DNA from: Oscillospiraceae bacterium
GTDB lineage: Bacteria > Bacillota > Clostridia > Oscillospirales > Acutalibacteraceae
Reading direction: 5' to 3'
Assembly (NCBI GenBank): GCA_015066595.1
Contig: SVNZ01000006.1
Location: 1-60,666, forward strand
Length of the DNA stretch: 60,666 nucleotides
Shown here: in pieces, positions 7,118-16,634 of the stretch
Layout: each line of letters opens with the position of its first letter
Numbering within the stretch: position 1 is the first letter of the stretch
Translations under genes and position numbers: made by a program
Notes under the pieces: generated by a model
Databases searched by the model: none
What the model saw: only the letters and a program-made list of their open reading frames with translations
Told to the model about the DNA's origin: nothing

Positions 7118-8944
7118 TTGAGCACAGAAAATAACAAAAAGAATGTGAAACGTGCAAACGTAAACAGCAAAGTCAAAAAGACTTCTGCAAATTCTAAGAA
7201 AACTTACTACAAAGCTAAAAGCAATTCAAATACTAAGAATGCAAAATCTGCAAAAAAATATTCTAAAAAACCTGTACAAAAGGTGCCTGTCACACCGCTG
7301 AAGATTGCTTTTTTGGGCGGTCTTAATGAAATAGGTAAGAACCTCACGGTGTTTGAGTGTAACGACGACATTGTTATCATAGATTGCGGTATGGCTTTTC
7401 CTGATGGTGATATGCTTGGCGTCGACCTTGTTATCCCTGACTTTACTTATCTTGAACAGAACAAGGATAGAGTCAAAGGTATCGTCATCACTCACGGTCA
7501 CGAGGACCACATTGGTGGACTACCTTACCTTTTGTCCAAGGTGAACGTCCCTATCTATGGTACAAGACTGACAGTTGGTCTTATCGAAAACAAACTCAAA
7601 GAGCACAGCTTGGATCATGTTAGTCTGCACGCTGTTGATGCAGGTGGCACAGTGAGCTTAGGTTGCTTTGATATAGAGCTTATTCACGTCAACCACTCTA
7701 TCCCTGACGCTGTGGGTGTGGCTATTCATTCACCTGCCGGCACTGTAGTACATACAGGCGACTTCAAAATCGACTGTACACCGATGTCCGGCGGTATGAT
7801 CAACCTGTCACGTTTTGCTCAGCTTGGCGACAAAGGTGTGCTTGCACTTATGGCAGATAGTACTAACGCATCACGCCCTGGTTATACTTCAACTGAACAG
7901 ACAGTAGCTGATAGCTTTGATACTCTTTTCAGGAGAGCTAAGCGCAGTCGTATTATCATCGCAACTTTTGCATCTAATATCAGTCGTGTTCAGCAGATTA
8001 TCAACTGCGCAAAAAAGTTTGATCGAAAAGTTGCTTTTTCGGGCAGAAGTATGGTCAACTATATGAACGTAGCGAAAGAACTCGGCTATCTCGAAGTTCC
8101 TGAAAATATCATCATTGATATAGATGCCCTGAAAGACTATCCTATGGATAAGATAGTTTTAGTTACGACAGGTTCACAGGGTGAGCCGATGAGTGCACTC
8201 TCACGTATGGCATATTCAGACCACCGCAAGGTGAGTGTTGGGGCAGGAGATTTCATCATCATTTCTGCTAACCCTATCCCTGGTAACGAACGTACTGTCG
8301 GCAATGTAGTCGATGAACTCCTAAAGCGTGGTTGCGAAGTAGTACACGAGTCTATGTACGAGGTTCACGTGTCAGGTCACGCATGTCAGGAAGAACTGAA
8401 AATACTACACAGCTTAGTAAAACCTAAATATTTCATACCTGTTCACGGTGAGCAAAAGCATCTTAGAAAGCATATGGATATCGCACTGTCGCTGGGCATG
8501 AAAAGACAGAACATCTTTATCGGCGATATCGGCAAGGTGGTTGAGCTTACTGATGACTATATGAAGGAGCTTGCACCGGTGCCTGCTGGTAAAGTGTTTG
8601 TTGATGGTCTTGGTGTCGGAGATGTCGGCAGTATCGTTTTAAGAGACAGAAAGCATCTCGGACAGGATGGACTTATCATCATCGTTGCTTCCCTCGATGT
8701 TTACGATGGCCATGTTATCAGTGGTCCAGATATCGTATCTAGAGGCTTTGTTTATGTTAGAGAAAGCGAAGGACTTTTAGATGAAGTGAAAACCTGTGCG
8801 CTCGATATTTTAGAAGACTGTGCACAGCGCAACATTCACGAGTGGGGCGTTATTAAAAACAAAATCAAGGACGATGTCGCAAAGCTTATTTTACAGCGAA
8901 CACGCAGAAGTCCTATGATTTTACCTATACTCATGGAAGTTTAA
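7118..8944 (+). CDS. rnjA: Ribonuclease J
   Basis: Metallo-beta-lactamase/beta-CASP nuclease, with 5' exonuclease and endonuclease activity, central to RNA decay in Gram-positive bacteria. The zinc motif THGHEDHIGG is clear, followed by HTGDFKID and the beta-CASP domain, and late GHA and PVHGE metal/phosphate motifs. The 608-residue length exceeds the usual 555 because residues 2-55 are a Lys/Asn/Ser-rich, low-complexity, strongly basic tail before VTPLKIAFLGGLNEIG. The start is TTG behind AGGAGG. It heads a co-directional run with gdpP, rplI and dnaB. Whether it is the J1 or J2 paralogue cannot be decided here. Confidence 0.94.
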   Translation: MSTENNKKNVKRANVNSKVKKTSANSKKTYYKAKSNSNTKNAKSAKKYSKKPVQKVPVTPLKIAFLGGLNEIGKNLTVFECNDDIVIIDCGMAFPDGDMLGVDLVIPDFTYLEQNKDRVKGIVITHGHEDHIGGLPYLLSKVNVPIYGTRLTVGLIENKLKEHSLDHVSLHAVDAGGTVSLGCFDIELIHVNHSIPDAVGVAIHSPAGTVVHTGDFKIDCTPMSGGMINLSRFAQLGDKGVLALMADSTNASRPGYTSTEQTVADSFDTLFRRAKRSRIIIATFASNISRVQQIINCAKKFDRKVAFSGRSMVNYMNVAKELGYLEVPENIIIDIDALKDYPMDKIVLVTTGSQGEPMSALSRMAYSDHRKVSVGAGDFIIISANPIPGNERTVGNVVDELLKRGCEVVHESMYEVHVSGHACQEELKILHSLVKPKYFIPVHGEQKHLRKHMDIALSLGMKRQNIFIGDIGKVVELTDDYMKELAPVPAGKVFVDGLGVGDVGSIVLRDRKHLGQDGLIIIVASLDVYDGHVISGPDIVSRGFVYVRESEGLLDEVKTCALDILEDCAQRNIHEWGVIKNKIKDDVAKLILQRTRRSPMILPILMEV

Positions 8945-8974
8945 TTTAAATTCAGATAAGGTAAGGGAAATATA

Positions 8975-10909
8975 TTGAAAAAACGTGTCTGGACAGTAAT
9001 GCCCATATACCTGATTTTGGTACTGGTGATGCTCGTTATGGCGTTTGCATCACTGTACTATAACAAAATACTGTTCTTAGTCGAAGTCGGCATTTCGCTC
9101 ATTGCTTTTGCTGTGATACTTTTGTCTACTATCAAGTTTAAGCAGTATGTAAAGCGAGTAGTATCTGATTCAGTTTCGTTTGTTGATAATATGTCAGAAG
9201 ACTACATCGAGTCCCTCAAGCTCGCTACAGCTGTTGTTGGCGAGTCGGGCGAGATACTTCTATACAACAAGAAGTTCAAAGATATCTTTTTTAAGCAACA
9301 CGATGCTGTCAATGACAATATCTTCAACTACCTCAAAGACGACACTATGGAGTCGCTTTGTAGCAGTATCAGCGGTGTCGACACTGAGTTTGAGACTAAA
9401 AAGCTGACAGTATATACAACAAAAGTCAACAAAGGCTATATGATCAGCGTTGTTGACAATACATATTTCAAAAATCTCGAAAAAGAGTACCGTGATACCA
9501 GAAAATCGGTGGCTTTAGTTGTGTTTGACAACATCGACGACTTTATGAGTGATAACGAAGAAGATGGCACACACGCTATGCTCACTCTTGAGAATCTTCT
9601 CTCACGTTTTAGTGTTAAGCATGACTGTCTTTACAGAAAACTTGCTGACAGCAAATATCTCATTATTTTTGATGAGAAGCTGTTGTGCACACAGATTGAC
9701 AAAAAGTTTCGTATTTTGGACAAGGTTAGACAGATTAAATTTGGGGATCGTCATGCCACTGTTTCTATTGGTATCGGTCGTGGATGTTATAACCTCAAAG
9801 ACAGCCACACAAATGCAAAGAAAGCACTTGATATGGCACTGGGACGTGGTGGTGACCAGGTGGCATTGCTCGAAAACGGTGAATACGAATTCTATGGTGG
9901 CGTATCAAAAGGCGTCGAGAAAACCAGCCGAGTACGTGTGCGTGTTGTTGCACAATCTATAAGCGATGCGATCAAGCATAGCGACAAGGTGCTCGTTATG
10001 GGCCACAAGTTTTCCGACCTTGATTGTGTCGGCTCTGCTGTCGGCATTCACTCTGCTGTTACAAAGGCGTTCTCAAAAAGAGCATATATCGTTGCTGATA
10101 TCGAAAAGTCAATGGCAAGATCACTTGTTGACTATCTCAAAGAAAAAGACGACGATATGTTCATATCAGTCGACAGAGCTCTGTCTTTAGTTAGTGACAA
10201 AACTTTGCTAGTAATTGTAGATACACATTCACCTGACTTCTTGGAAAGTCCGAAACTATACAAAGCATGTCCTAAAGTGGTTGTTATTGACCACCATAGA
10301 AAGATGGTTGGCTATATCGACAACGCTGACGTGTTCTTCCACGAACCTAACGCATCATCAACTTCGGAAATGGTCACAGAGCTTGTGTCATATTTAGGTG
10401 ATGATTCTCTGTCAAAAATCGAAGCAGAGTCACTTTTGTCTGGCATTATGCTCGACACAAAGAACTTTGTCATAAATACAGGTGTACGTACTTTTGAAGC
10501 AGCCGCATATCTTAGAAAAAAGGGAGCAGACACAGTTTTTGTACGCAACCTTTTCTCTAATTCGATTGATACCTACAAGAACAAGTACAAGCTGGTATCA
10601 AAAGCACAGATAGTCAACAACTGCGCTATTTCAACAATAGACGGTATTATGAAAAACTCCCGTCTGATCAGCGCACAAGCTGCTGATGAATTGCTTACTG
10701 TACAAGATGTTTACGCATCATTCGTCATATCTCAGATTGATCAGAAAACCGTGAACATATCAGCTCGTTCTTACGGAAAAATTAACGTGCAGCTTATTAT
10801 GGAAAAACTCGGCGGTGGCGGTCACCAGAATATGGCGGCTGTTCAGCTTTCTGATATAACTGTTGAAGAAGCGAGAGAAAAATTGATTTCAATTATCAAA
10901 TTAACATAA
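8975..10909 (+). CDS. gdpP: Cyclic-di-AMP phosphodiesterase GdpP (YybT type)
   Basis: Membrane-bound enzyme that hydrolyses the second messenger c-di-AMP. In order: two N-terminal membrane helices (residues 8-52), a PAS-like region, a degenerate GGDEF domain (about 170-300), then DHH ([24 protein letters not shown]) and DHHA1 domains ending with [10 protein letters not shown]. The 644-residue length is typical. The start is TTG behind AAGGGA. It sits between rnjA and rplI-dnaB, the conserved Firmicutes order. Confidence 0.94.
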   Translation: MKKRVWTVMPIYLILVLVMLVMAFASLYYNKILFLVEVGISLIAFAVILLSTIKFKQYVKRVVSDSVSFVDNMSEDYIESLKLATAVVGESGEILLYNKKFKDIFFKQHDAVNDNIFNYLKDDTMESLCSSISGVDTEFETKKLTVYTTKVNKGYMISVVDNTYFKNLEKEYRDTRKSVALVVFDNIDDFMSDNEEDGTHAMLTLENLLSRFSVKHDCLYRKLADSKYLIIFDEKLLCTQIDKKFRILDKVRQIKFGDRHATVSIGIGRGCYNLKDSHTNAKKALDMALGRGGDQVALLENGEYEFYGGVSKGVEKTSRVRVRVVAQSISDAIKHSDKVLVMGHKFSDLDCVGSAVGIHSAVTKAFSKRAYIVADIEKSMARSLVDYLKEKDDDMFISVDRALSLVSDKTLLVIVDTHSPDFLESPKLYKACPKVVVIDHHRKMVGYIDNADVFFHEPNASSTSEMVTELVSYLGDDSLSKIEAESLLSGIMLDTKNFVINTGVRTFEAAAYLRKKGADTVFVRNLFSNSIDTYKNKYKLVSKAQIVNNCAISTIDGIMKNSRLISAQAADELLTVQDVYASFVISQIDQKTVNISARSYGKINVQLIMEKLGGGGHQNMAAVQLSDITVEEAREKLISIIKLT

Positions 10910-10925
10910 AATAGGAGGCATCATT

Positions 10926-11372
10926 ATGAAAGTTGTACTTTTACAGGATGTTAAAGCACTTGGCAAGAAAGGCGAACTCGTTACCGTATCCGACGGTTAC
11001 GCACGCAACTTCTTGTTCCCAAAAAATATCGCAAAAGAAGCTAACGCTCAGGCTATGAATGAGCTCAAAAATGCTGAGCAGTCAAAGAAGTTCAAGACTG
11101 ATACTGCAATCGCTGAAGCAAACAAAGCAAAAAGTGAGCTCGAGGGTTCAAAGTTTGTTATGAATGCAAAAGCAGGCACAAGCGGCAAGCTTTTCGGTAG
11201 CATTACCGCAAAAGAAATCAGTGCTGAAATCAAAAAGCAAAAAGGTATCGATGTTGACAAGAGAAAGATAACGCTTTCTTCAGATATCAAAACCTGTGGT
11301 GTGTATGATGTTGAAGTAAAGCTCTACACATCAATTATCGCAAAGGTTCAGGTAGAGGTTAAGCCTCTCTAA
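10926..11372 (+). CDS. rplI: Large-subunit ribosomal protein L9
   Basis: L9 binds 23S rRNA and helps keep the reading frame. The 148-residue length is standard. The N-terminal rRNA-binding domain is textbook ([19 protein letters not shown], then [16 protein letters not shown]), followed by the connecting helix and the C-terminal domain. AGGAGG precedes the ATG. It lies 16 bases after gdpP and ahead of dnaB in a conserved cluster. Confidence 0.97.
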   Translation: MKVVLLQDVKALGKKGELVTVSDGYARNFLFPKNIAKEANAQAMNELKNAEQSKKFKTDTAIAEANKAKSELEGSKFVMNAKAGTSGKLFGSITAKEISAEIKKQKGIDVDKRKITLSSDIKTCGVYDVEVKLYTSIIAKVQVEVKPL

Positions 11373-11408
11373 ATTACTAAAAATACACTAAAGTTAGAGG
11401 GTGTTATT

Positions 11409-12782
11409 TTGGCAGATAGTAAAATCACAGCAGGCTACGACGGATTGAAACTTCCGTACAGCCCTGAAGCAGAGCAGGCGGTGCTCGGTGCTATCCTTAT
11501 GGAGCCTGAAACTATCGCTCGTGTGGCAGAGATTTTGCCAAAATCAGATTACTTCTATGTTTCAACTCACAAGACGATTTATTCGGCTATGCTTTCTATG
11601 TTTACACAGGGCAAGACAGTCGACTTTGTCACCGTACTTGAAACATTAAAAACAGAAAGATCTTTTGATGAAGCTACCGGCAAGACATATATTATGCAGC
11701 TTGCTGAGAGCTGTCCGTCTATTTCTAATATCGAGGTTTATGCACAGTATGTCAGAGATAAGTACGATGTGCGTATGCTCATTTCCGCATCACGTGATAT
11801 TATCGAAGAAGCGTCCGACGGAGAGTCAGAGCCATCTATGCTCATAGACTCTGCAGAACAAAAGATTTTTGATATTCGCAGGGGTAAAAATATCCAGGGT
11901 CTACAGCGACTCGACGAGGTCCTTATCCAGACATTCGACCGACTTGATTTGCTGGGTAGAGCTGACGAGTCTATAAAGCCTGTGTCTACAGGTATCGGCG
12001 ACCTTGACCGTGTTATCACAGGTCTTAACCGCTCCGACCTTATTCTTCTTGCGGCTCGTCCTGGTATGGGTAAGACAAGCTTCGCTTTGAATATCGCAAA
12101 GAACGTTGCGTGCAACTCCAAGAAAACCGTTGCGTTTTTCTCACTCGAAATGACCAAGGAGCAGCTTGCGTCCCGTTTGCTTTCTACAGAAGCTCTGGTA
12201 GGTGGTACTAAGCTTAGAACAGGCAAGCTTTCCGAAGAAGAATGGCAACGTCTTATTTCAGCAGGTGATGTACTCAATAAAGCTAACATATACCTTGATG
12301 ACACACCTGGTATTACAGTTCCTGAAATGAAAGCAAAGCTAAGACGTCTCAAAGATGTTGATCTGGTTGTTATCGACTATCTCCAGCTTATGTCGTCAGG
12401 TGGTAAACGCACCGACAACCGTGTACAGGAAATATCCGAAATTACCCGTAACTTAAAAATTCTTGCTAAAGAAATTAACGTGCCTGTCATATGCTTGTCA
12501 CAGTTATCCCGTGCGAGCGAACAGCGTACAGACCATAAACCACAGCTTTCTGACCTGAGAGACTCCGGTTCTATCGAGCAGGATGCTGATATCGTACTTT
12601 TCCTCTATCGTGAGGGCTACTACGATAAGGACAAGGGCGAAAATGTCGCAACTGCTGTTGATCAAAACAGCGGTGAGTGCTTGGTAGCAAAGAACCGTCA
12701 TGGTGAAACATCTTCCGTAAAGCTTCATTGGCAAGGCGAGTTTATGCGCTTTACCAGCGTGGAGGCACATCGTGAAGCATAA
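11409..12782 (+). CDS. dnaB: Replicative DNA helicase DnaB
   Basis: Hexameric 5'-3' helicase of the replication fork. The 457-residue product has the N-terminal primase-interaction domain (LPYSPEAEQAVLGAILMEPE) and the RecA-like C-terminal domain with Walker A (RPGMGKTSFA), Walker B (DLVVIDYLQLM) and the QLSRASEQR and SGSIEQDADIV motifs. There is no intein. The start is TTG behind AGAGGGTG. Its end overlaps tilS by 11 bases. Confidence 0.96.
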   Translation: MADSKITAGYDGLKLPYSPEAEQAVLGAILMEPETIARVAEILPKSDYFYVSTHKTIYSAMLSMFTQGKTVDFVTVLETLKTERSFDEATGKTYIMQLAESCPSISNIEVYAQYVRDKYDVRMLISASRDIIEEASDGESEPSMLIDSAEQKIFDIRRGKNIQGLQRLDEVLIQTFDRLDLLGRADESIKPVSTGIGDLDRVITGLNRSDLILLAARPGMGKTSFALNIAKNVACNSKKTVAFFSLEMTKEQLASRLLSTEALVGGTKLRTGKLSEEEWQRLISAGDVLNKANIYLDDTPGITVPEMKAKLRRLKDVDLVVIDYLQLMSSGGKRTDNRVQEISEITRNLKILAKEINVPVICLSQLSRASEQRTDHKPQLSDLRDSGSIEQDADIVLFLYREGYYDKDKGENVATAVDQNSGECLVAKNRHGETSSVKLHWQGEFMRFTSVEAHREA

Positions 12783-14076
12783 GATGCAAAAAGCTTTGGC
12801 TGATTTTTCTATGCTTTGTGATGGCGATAGCGTAGTTGTTGCTTTGTCAGGGGGAGCGGATTCAGTAGCACTACTTTACTCGCTTAATTCTATAAAAGAA
12901 ATATACAACATTACACTCTATGCTTGCCACGTAAATCATCTCATCAGAGGTGACGAAGCGTATAGCGATGAACAGTTTGTAGTTGATCTTTGCGACAACC
13001 TTGGAATAGAGCTTTTTACAAAGCGAGTCGATGTACCGCTACTAGCAAAGAAAGAAAAGCTCAGCCTTGAGCTTTGCGGCAGAAATGTCAGATATGAGTT
13101 TTTTCACGAGTTGTCTGAAAAACTAAACGCAAAGGTTGCTACCGCACATACTTCCAGTGATAACGTCGAAACCGTGTTATACAACATCGCACGAGGCACT
13201 TCGATAAATGGTCTTTGTGGCATCAAACCGGTGCGTGACTATATTATCCGTCCGTTGATTTTATGTTCACGTGATGATGTTGAGCATTATTGCACTGAAA
13301 ATTCACTTGAGTATGTTACAGATAGCACAAATCTGAGTGATGACTACACTCGAAACAACATCCGTCACAACGCAGTTCCTACACTCAAAAACATCAACGC
13401 TGATTTAGAGTCAACCGTTGCTCGTATGTGTAGTTCGCTTACGGATATAAAAAAGTTTATTGACAAATATTCTTTAGAAGAAATAAAAAACTGCAAAACA
13501 AAAGAAGGCTATTCAAACGAAAAACTGCTTTCACTTGATAATGCTATACTTTCTAATGTGCTGTTTATGATAGCTTCTGAGTATGGAGTTCAGCTGTCAA
13601 GCAAGCACATCGAGCTGATTACCGAATGCTTAAAAAGCGGTGGTTGCGTTGATTTGTATGGTGACTATCGAGCTGTGTGTAAACAGGGCATTTTTCGTAT
13701 CGTTGATACCGCAAAAGAAAAAGTCGATATTGATATGCCTTTCAAGGATTCGTGTTTTGCAGAATATATTTCTCAAAAGGAAATAAAAAATATTAACAAA
13801 AACTTATTAAAAGATTTGATCAGATGTGATATAATCACAGACGATACACGAATCAGAACAAAAAGAGAGGGAGACACCTTCACTTTTTTTGAAAGAAATG
13901 TATCTAAATCTCTCAAAAAGCTTCTCAACGAAATGAAAGTTCCTGCAGAAAAGAGAGACTCTCTTTTAGTTGTCGCAAATGACAGCACAGTACTGTGGCT
14001 AGAGGGAGTAGGTACATCAAAACAGGGTAGAGCCGATAAGGGCTCTATTGGTGCTTACAAAATGAACAGGGGGTAA
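12772..14076 (+). CDS. tilS: tRNA(Ile)-lysidine synthetase TilS
   Basis: Adds lysine to C34 of the CAU-anticodon isoleucine tRNA so that it reads AUA. The PP-loop ATPase motif VALSGGADSVALLY lies at residues 23-36, and the N-terminal domain with CHVNHLIRG and the NxRH-like RNNIRHNAVP is typical. The C-terminal substrate-binding domain extends to residue 434, a full-length protein. The start is GTG behind GGAGG inside the end of dnaB, so translation is probably coupled. The order tilS-hpt-ftsH is the classical Firmicutes arrangement. Confidence 0.95.
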   Translation: MKHKMQKALADFSMLCDGDSVVVALSGGADSVALLYSLNSIKEIYNITLYACHVNHLIRGDEAYSDEQFVVDLCDNLGIELFTKRVDVPLLAKKEKLSLELCGRNVRYEFFHELSEKLNAKVATAHTSSDNVETVLYNIARGTSINGLCGIKPVRDYIIRPLILCSRDDVEHYCTENSLEYVTDSTNLSDDYTRNNIRHNAVPTLKNINADLESTVARMCSSLTDIKKFIDKYSLEEIKNCKTKEGYSNEKLLSLDNAILSNVLFMIASEYGVQLSSKHIELITECLKSGGCVDLYGDYRAVCKQGIFRIVDTAKEKVDIDMPFKDSCFAEYISQKEIKNINKNLLKDLIRCDIITDDTRIRTKREGDTFTFFERNVSKSLKKLLNEMKVPAEKRDSLLVVANDSTVLWLEGVGTSKQGRADKGSIGAYKMNRG

Positions 14077-14082
14077 AAATTC

Positions 14083-14619
14083 ATGACTAACGATGTTGAA
14101 AGAGTTCTCATCACCGAAGAACAGATCAAAGAAGCTGTACAGCGTATTGCAAAACAGCTTGAAGAAGACTACGACGGTAAAGAAGTTCTGTTTGTAGGAC
14201 TTTTAAAGGGTAGTATTGCGTTTATGGCTGATATCATCAAAGCTTACACAAAGGTGTGTAGCATTGATTTTATGTCTGTTTCAAGCTATGGCGCAGGTAC
14301 CGAGAGCAGCGGTCGTGTCAATATCGTGAAAGACCTCTCACAGCCGATTGATGGTAAAGACATCGTTATCATTGAAGACATCATTGACTCAGGCAACACC
14401 CTGTCATTTATCAAAGCGTACTTTGCTGCAAAGAACGCAAATTCAGTAAAAATCTGCACTCTGCTCAACAAGCCTGACCGCAGAGTTGTTGATATAGATG
14501 TTGATTACATAGGCTACGATATCCCTGACGAGTTTGTTATCGGATACGGTCTTGACTACAATGAACATTACAGAAACCTTCCGTATGTCGGAGTTCTAAA
14601 ACGCAGTGTATATTCATAA
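14083..14619 (+). CDS. hpt: Hypoxanthine phosphoribosyltransferase
   Basis: Purine salvage enzyme that converts hypoxanthine or guanine plus PRPP to IMP or GMP. The 178-residue product has the PRPP loop VIIEDIIDSGNTL, the early LKGSIAFMADI and the C-terminal YDIPDEFVIGYGLDYNE hood region. It starts seven bases after tilS behind AGGGGG and precedes ftsH, as in Bacillus. Confidence 0.96.
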   Translation: MTNDVERVLITEEQIKEAVQRIAKQLEEDYDGKEVLFVGLLKGSIAFMADIIKAYTKVCSIDFMSVSSYGAGTESSGRVNIVKDLSQPIDGKDIVIIEDIIDSGNTLSFIKAYFAAKNANSVKICTLLNKPDRRVVDIDVDYIGYDIPDEFVIGYGLDYNEHYRNLPYVGVLKRSVYS

Positions 14620-14661
14620 TTCCTGCGATATTATCAATACTAATGTAAGGAGTGAATAGTA

Positions 14662-16566
14662 TTGGAAAAGAAAAGTCCAAACAAATTTAAAGGCCTTTTA
14701 GTATATTTAGGCATCCCGATTATCATCATTTTAGTTGCAGCGTGGTTCTTCTCGCTCAACCCTGTGGACAAGCCTACTTATTCTGAGATGGTAGCTTATT
14801 TTGAAGAGCAGAAAGTAACTGAATTTTCTGTCAACGGCAACTCAGCACTGCTTACTGTCAAGTTGTATGATGGTACAGAGGTTGAGCACGAGCTCATGGA
14901 TTGGGAAACATTCAAGGAAGACGTTTGGGATGATATCGAAAAGTATAACGATAATCACCCTAACGAACCTATGAAAATAGATTTGCAGGCCGCATCAGAC
15001 AGCTCAATGTGGATTGAACTTATCCCAACAGCTATCTTAGTTATTGCTTTGGTAGCGTTCTGGATATTCATTATGAAGCGTATGGGTGGCGGAGGTATGG
15101 GTTCAAAAGAACTCAACTTCGGTAAAGCAAAGTTCAAGAATAGCGCTGATGAGAAAAAGAAAACTACTTTTGATGATGTAGCAGGTGCTGACGAGGAGAA
15201 AGAAGAACTCGAAGAAATCGTAGAGTTTTTGAAATCTCCTGAAAAATACAACACATTAGGTGCTAGAATTCCAAAGGGTGTACTCCTTGTAGGCCCTCCT
15301 GGTACAGGTAAAACTTTGCTCGCAAAAGCTGTCGCAGGTGAAGCAGGCGTACCGTTCTTCTCAATTTCAGGTTCTGACTTTGTTGAGATGTTTGTCGGTG
15401 TCGGTGCCTCCCGTGTACGTGACCTTTTCGAAACAGCAAAGAAGAATTCGCCTTGCATTATCTTTATTGATGAGATTGACGCAGTTGGTCGTCAGCGTGG
15501 CACAGGTCTTGGTGGTGGTCACGATGAACGTGAACAGACCCTCAACCAGTTGCTCGTTGAGATGGACGGTTTCGGTGCTAATGAAGGCGTTATTATGATC
15601 GCTGCAACTAACCGTGCCGATATACTTGACCCTGCACTTTTAAGACCAGGTCGTTTTGATCGTCAGGTTATGGTTGGTTATCCTGATATCAATGGTCGTG
15701 AGGCTATTTTGAAGGTGCATTCACGTGAGAAGCCACTTTCTCCTGATGTTGATTTGAAAACTATTGCAAAGTCAACTGCAGGTTTCACAGGTGCTGATCT
15801 TGCTAACCTTTTGAACGAAGCAGCACTTCTTTCAGCCAGAAAGAACAAGAAAGCTATCACTATGTCTGAGATTGAGGAAGCAACTATCAAGGTAGTTGTA
15901 GGTACAGAAAAGAAGAGTCGTGTTATGTCTGATCACGAGAAAAAACTCACAGCATATCACGAAGCCGGCCACGCTATTGCAGCTTATGCGTGTGAAACAC
16001 AGGATCCTGTTCACCAGATTTCTATTATTCCACGTGGTATGGCAGGTGGCTACACAATGCAGATTCCGACCGAAGATAAGACCTATCGTTCAAAGAAAGA
16101 AATGCTCGAGTATATTATCGTATGTCTTGGTGGTCGTGTAGCAGAGGCACTGATTATGAACGATATTTCTACAGGTGCTTCAAGTGATATTGAGCATCTC
16201 ACTCAGACAGCACAGAATATGGTCGTAAAATACGGTATGTCTGATACACTTGGTCCTATCAACTACGGCTCAGGCTCTAACGAAGTGTTCATTGGTCGTG
16301 ATATGGGTCAGGTCAAGAACTACTCAAACGAAACAGCAGCCAAGATAGATGAAGAAGTTCACTCTATCATCGCTGATGCATACAAGAAGACCGAAAACAT
16401 CCTCAACGCTAATATGGATAAGCTCCACGAAGTATCTGCTTACCTTATGAAGCACGAGAAGATGTCCGGCGAAACTTTTGATATGATAATGACCAACACT
16501 TATGTAGAAGAAACACCTGAACTTCCACCTGTGGAAGAAACAAAGGATAATTCTGCAGAAGAATAA
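14662..16566 (+). CDS. ftsH: ATP-dependent zinc metalloprotease FtsH
   Basis: Membrane AAA+ protease that degrades misfolded membrane proteins and regulators. Residues 11-27 and about 113-133 form the two membrane helices with an extracytoplasmic domain between them. The AAA module follows, with Walker A ([13 protein letters not shown]), Walker B ([12 protein letters not shown]) and the SRH region ([20 protein letters not shown]). The zinc site HEAGH is in the peptidase domain. 634 residues, full length. The start is TTG behind TAAGGAG. It ends the tilS-hpt-ftsH group with a strong terminator. Confidence 0.97.
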   Translation: MEKKSPNKFKGLLVYLGIPIIIILVAAWFFSLNPVDKPTYSEMVAYFEEQKVTEFSVNGNSALLTVKLYDGTEVEHELMDWETFKEDVWDDIEKYNDNHPNEPMKIDLQAASDSSMWIELIPTAILVIALVAFWIFIMKRMGGGGMGSKELNFGKAKFKNSADEKKKTTFDDVAGADEEKEELEEIVEFLKSPEKYNTLGARIPKGVLLVGPPGTGKTLLAKAVAGEAGVPFFSISGSDFVEMFVGVGASRVRDLFETAKKNSPCIIFIDEIDAVGRQRGTGLGGGHDEREQTLNQLLVEMDGFGANEGVIMIAATNRADILDPALLRPGRFDRQVMVGYPDINGREAILKVHSREKPLSPDVDLKTIAKSTAGFTGADLANLLNEAALLSARKNKKAITMSEIEEATIKVVVGTEKKSRVMSDHEKKLTAYHEAGHAIAAYACETQDPVHQISIIPRGMAGGYTMQIPTEDKTYRSKKEMLEYIIVCLGGRVAEALIMNDISTGASSDIEHLTQTAQNMVVKYGMSDTLGPINYGSGSNEVFIGRDMGQVKNYSNETAAKIDEEVHSIIADAYKKTENILNANMDKLHEVSAYLMKHEKMSGETFDMIMTNTYVEETPELPPVEETKDNSAEE

Positions 16567-16576
16567 TAACAACAAA

Positions 16577-16609
16577 TAAACGAGGCGGACTACTGTTCGC
16601 CTCGTTTTG
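16577..16609 (+). terminator. Terminator of ftsH
   Basis: An 11-bp stem, ACGAGGCGGAC / GTTCGCCTCGT, with loop TACT and a following TTTT lies between ftsH and uvrA. Confidence 0.8.
16586..16599. promoter_or_regulatory. LexA/DinR-box-like palindrome upstream of uvrA
   Basis: CGGAC-TACT-GTTCG matches the Bacillus-type SOS operator core CGAAC-N4-GTTCG at 9 of 10 conserved positions. It lies 36 bases ahead of the uvrA start, but also forms the top of the ftsH terminator stem, so the match may be fortuitous. Confidence 0.4.
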
Positions 16610-16634
16610 GACTTGAATATGTAGGAGGTGCACC

